A DNA stretch of 64,000 nt, taken from contig OENT01000572.1 of assembly GCA_900239685.1 (NCBI GenBank), forward strand, positions 26,160 to 90,159, written 5' to 3'. Below the pieces are notes generated by a model. That model was not told the DNA's origin and ran no database searches. It worked only from the letters and a program-made list of their open reading frames with translations. Both the position numbers and the translations under genes were made by a program. Of this stretch, positions 60,605 to 64,000 are shown piece after piece. Source of the stretch: Rotaria macrura. Lineage: Eukaryota > Rotifera > Eurotatoria > Philodinida > Philodinidae. Every line of letters begins with the position of its first letter. Position 1 is the first letter of the stretch.

Positions 60605-63349
60605 TTATTGCCATTGCCGAAGATTTTCAGTTGCTTCATCTGATAGTAATCCACCGATATGAATTGAAAACAGTTCTTTCTTATGCCAAAACGAAAGTAC
60701 GTCTAGTATAATTGAATCGACAAACATTTTTGATGTTTTCATATTTAAAATGAATTCAATAATATAGTTAAACACACGTGCGATGCGTCGTATTTGTTCA
60801 GAATCTATACTTTCACCTTGGCATATTTCGAGGTGGACTATTCGCTTTTGAAGTAGTAAATCGCATGTTAGCTTATCATCAAGTAGAGTCTTAATACTAT
60901 CGTACTCTATGATTAAATAGTCGAGATTATGTGCTGCTTGGAGTAGATAAAACAATTCACATGTGCCATGCATTTCAAGTTTCTTAAGACGTGGTAGTTG
61001 AAAACAACAAATAGATTGAGACACAGGTGTCGCTTAAATCATGAAGAAAAAAGATAAATTAGAACGTTTGACTGAAAATCACTATTAAAATTTCATGCCG
61101 AAGATCATGCTGACCTTCTAACTCTTAAATAAGGTAATAATCAATGATAAGGCGTTTCAAAACGAATTAAAAGGTTAAATAAAGGACATGAAACGTTGTT
61201 GATTAAATGGTTGAAATTTGTACAAGAGTAAATAATATGTCATCCCTTATCAGGTACCACAGGAAGCCGAACAGAATAGAATGGGAAACAATGCTAAGGA
61301 GAAATCCAGCTATGCAATTTTGAATCACTTACATTTGATCTCCTAACCTTATTATGTAAGCATTACAGAGTGTAACATCAATAAATATAGCATTTACGAA
61401 TAAGGCGTCTCAAGAAAAACTATCAGATAATATTTTGATGTAACTAACCTACAATTTACATTAGGTTCATAAAATATATGTTGAGCTCACTTCATCAAAT
61501 TATTCCATACGGTAAGAGTCTGTTTAAATTTTCCTCAGTTATTCCGTAGTTAGAACTGATTTCGGGACGAAATTTTTAACCGAATTTCGTTAGAAGTAAG
61601 TATTTTTTCAGATTTCGATGTACCAAAATTGGCCTCATTCGTGCTAGTATCTTACAACTATATAATAATCTTAGGACGATGACTTATTTTTCATCCGTTG
61701 TTAAATCCATGTTTTTCTCATCTTTTTACTTGATACTTCATACATATGATAAGGCATTGATTTATAAAAATAGACAGAATGAATCTTCTTGTTAGCTGTT
61801 ATTCTCACATATGCTATTATTTATTCTCAGATGATTTAGAATGATTTGTAAAGAGGTAGTCATTGGTGTAGAGTGCATCTAGAAATAAAACCTATAATTT
61901 TTCAAGATTTGATTACAGGAAAATATCTTCTTTGTAGAGATAGTGTGGCCAAGACTGTGAGTATTCTGTATTTCCGCATAACGTCTTCTTGACTGCATTC
62001 TATGAGTATTGATCAGTTTTTATAACTTACATTGCTTTGCACATTGAGCAGCTCAATATTCTAAATTCTGTGATGCTTCATGTATGAAAATGCATATAGG
62101 GTAAGAGATGATAGAAAAAATGATACATACGATTTTTTGATTTGTTGCTGACGTTGATTGTGAGGACGCGAAAACGAGGGAAATGCCGTATTATTGAGTA
62201 TATTTCAAAGAATGACGCAATATGTGTTAGTTCAAGATTTTCAACTTGTCGCATGCAAATCCTAGAAGTTGGCACATGTTTACTTATTGTTCCTGATAAA
62301 ACAGTTGAATGCAAACACCAAGGCATAGTATATAGTAATACACAATTACGATCTACATCTAATATATAGTTGATTGGCACATGATTTGACCATGATCTAT
62401 AGAGATAATCTATTTCAATATTCGATTGAGAAAAGTAATAACGAATGAGAAATCTAAGTTCTTTAATAGACGAAGGAAGCAACAAAGCTAGATTCTTTCC
62501 GTAGCTGAACCGTTCGTCACTTGTACATATATTGAGTGTTAATTTTTCAAGTGACGGCATCTGACGTAATATATGAGCAATGTCATCGAAATTCCAGAAA
62601 AAATTAACCAAACGTAAATGAAAATCAATTAAATGCACGAGAGGTGATAAACCGATAAACAGTTGATTATGATCTTGAACATAATGCTTTTTCCAAACGT
62701 ATACATGTAGACTATGTACATTAGGTATGAGTTTAAAAAGACGTGGCAGTATATGTGTATATTCTAAATTGATTCTAACCTTTTCGATATTTAGAAACGT
62801 TATTTTCTCATCGTGATCTTTAGCTAGACTCAAAGAAGTTGAATCATTATCGAATGATATCGATCTGAGCCGTTCATTGTTCGTAGAGAAAACTTTCATG
62901 ATTAATTTTTCATCAGTATCTTCTTTGAGAAATCAAATATCAAGCTCTCGAAGTTGCAACAGATTTGTAATATTATCAAGAAATGACCAAAGCCTTTTAC
63001 CAGTGAACAATTTTAGTGTTAATTTTTGAAGTTCAGAGAACCTTAACGGAAGTGGAGAAGTAAAAAGAATACTAGCCGCTTTAGTAGAGAGTATTGTCTC
63101 CCAGTTACCATTAACCACAAATTTTCGAATAGAAAAGCCAATCAAAGGTAGAATTTTACACACAACGAGATCAAATCGACTATGTGAGATGCCCATCAAA
63201 TTTATATAATGGCAATAATCTGTTATTGTGTGGTTCAGACGAAAATTTAAATTGAACAAAGAATATAATACATCTGATCCGCGCAGATAACTGCACACTT
63301 GCAATATCATTTCATCTGGCAACATTTCGAAAGCTTGAATTTTAGTCAT
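60605..63349 (-). pseudogene. F-box protein, two exons, one in-frame TGA
   Basis: Exon 1 63349-62131 and exon 2 61032-60605 join in phase (C|GTATGT to TTTAAG) across a 1.1-kb intron, giving 548 codons. The F-box is at residues 6-45 (FEMLPDEMILQVCSYLRGSDVLYSLF). Leucine-rich-repeat-like segments follow (SELQKLTLKLF, LPRLFKLIPNVHSLHVYV, ILRQMPSLEKLTLNIC, FQLPRLKKLEMHGTCEL). The probable role is substrate recognition in an SCF ubiquitin ligase. Codon 139 (62935-62933) is TGA in LRELDI*FLKEDTDEK, and the frame continues intact on both sides. It belongs to the same broad family as the gene at 38.7-40.4 kb but is clearly diverged from it, so the two are not a recent tandem duplicate. It could still be functional if the stop is read through or is an assembly error. 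Confidence 0.8.
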
Positions 63350-64000
63350 CTAGAAAAAAATTTTGTATTGAATTCTACCGGAAGCCACACTGAATGTTTT
63401 TATTTTTACATTTTTTATCAAACCATCGCACAAACAGAATCACACAAAAAAAAACATCTCTCGCATTCTCAACACGGTACTGTCAAGTAAATTGTTTTGT
63501 TTTCGTTTTTTTTTCAAAAGAAGCGCTTAAAGAAGAAAAGAATATTCCGATATTTACCAAAATGGAATGCATATATATTCGGTACTGGTTACTGTATTGA
63601 AGTACTCATCGGCAAACAAAAAGAATTGTCATAATTGTCGCTTTACAACTAGAATGAAAGTTTTTCGATATTTGAATTAAGATCAAACAACAAGACATTA
63701 CAATCGACTACACTAACAATAAATGTGAAAACTTCGGACTTATGTCCGAGAGTTATGTGTACTTCAAAAAGTGAATGAGACAAATCAGTCACTCTAGAAT
63801 GTGTGCACGGATGGAGTATCTTGGGAAACCTTTTTGGGAAACTCCAAAACTACTGATTATCTCAGATATATCAAGGCAATTTTGTTTCCAGACGCAGTTT
63901 TTGTGCATTTGAGACCTTTTTGCAGCCAATGTTTTGTTAGAAAGCTGCGATTTGGTTCAAAACTAATATCAGATTCGGAATCAGCGTTAAAAACTGAGTC
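63350..64000. other. Right-end intergenic stretch
   Basis: No gene recognised. A small perfect hairpin, CGGAC-ttat-GTCCG, lies near 63737-63750. Confidence 0.4.

Noticed and set aside
1-64000. CRISPR arrays, prokaryotic operons and bacterial contamination
   Set aside because: Introns in most genes, AATAAA signals and animal gene families show eukaryotic nuclear DNA. No regularly spaced direct repeats were seen.

Overview
The window looks like nuclear DNA of a bdelloid rotifer (Adineta/Rotaria-like). The evidence is strongly AT-rich sequence, short GT-AG introns (about 38-70 bp, with some of 0.3-1.1 kb), a NO VEIN/sacsin-type ATPase, F-box repertoire proteins, a rhodopsin-like GPCR, a major-facilitator gene of the fungal allantoate/nicotinate-permease type, a bacterial-type methyltransferase carrying an intron, and many small foldback elements. 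I rebuilt the gene models by eye from splice sites, reading phase and protein motifs. No database search was possible.

Layout. 0.2-4.45 kb (-): multi-exon NO VEIN/sacsin-like HSP90-family ATPase, leaving the window at its left end. 4.9-5.85 kb: a GC-rich island, nested palindromes and a cluster of GTACAC motifs. 5.85-9.05 kb: empty. 9.05-12.48 kb: a long-inverted-repeat element (arms about 0.6 kb) that contains a tRNA-derived SINE with a 15-bp target-site duplication. 13.7-14.1 kb (-): a possible gene remnant. 14.75-15.38 kb: a foldback MITE just upstream of a five-exon carboxylesterase gene (15.4-18.25 kb, +) that has one in-frame TGA. 22.19-23.35 kb (+): intact RING/TRAF-zinc-finger membrane protein. 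23.99-24.34 kb: a MITE full of ATCCGATCGGAT palindromes. 25.0-25.3 kb (+): small secreted Cys-rich protein. 26.69-28.67 kb (-): seven-exon MFS transporter with two TGA codons where the family has Trp. 30.85-33.66 kb (-): intact three-exon metallophosphoesterase. 37.07-37.32 kb: hAT-type MITE with an assembly gap. 38.7-40.4 kb (-): F-box gene with five in-frame stops. 41.79-42.26 kb: another foldback MITE. 46.1-47.1 kb (+): GPCR with one in-frame TGA. 48.13-48.67 kb (-): secreted protein with repeated CxH...DNYLC motifs. 50.0-50.7 kb (+): histidine phosphatase. 51.8-52.7 kb (-): methyltransferase with a TAA and a TGA. 56.8-57.4 kb (+): secreted LURP-one/tubby-C2-like protein. 60.6-63.35 kb (-): two-exon F-box gene with one TGA.

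The genes show no shared pathway or operon-like arrangement. The most striking property is that six genes carry twelve in-frame premature stops between them, while their reading frames and splice phases stay continuous, and I found no frameshift in any of them. Five neighbouring genes are fully open. This differs from ordinary pseudogene decay, where indels accumulate alongside nonsense changes. It could reflect C-to-T-biased decay, recoding or editing (several stops are TGA at a Trp position), or a sequencing or assembly artefact.
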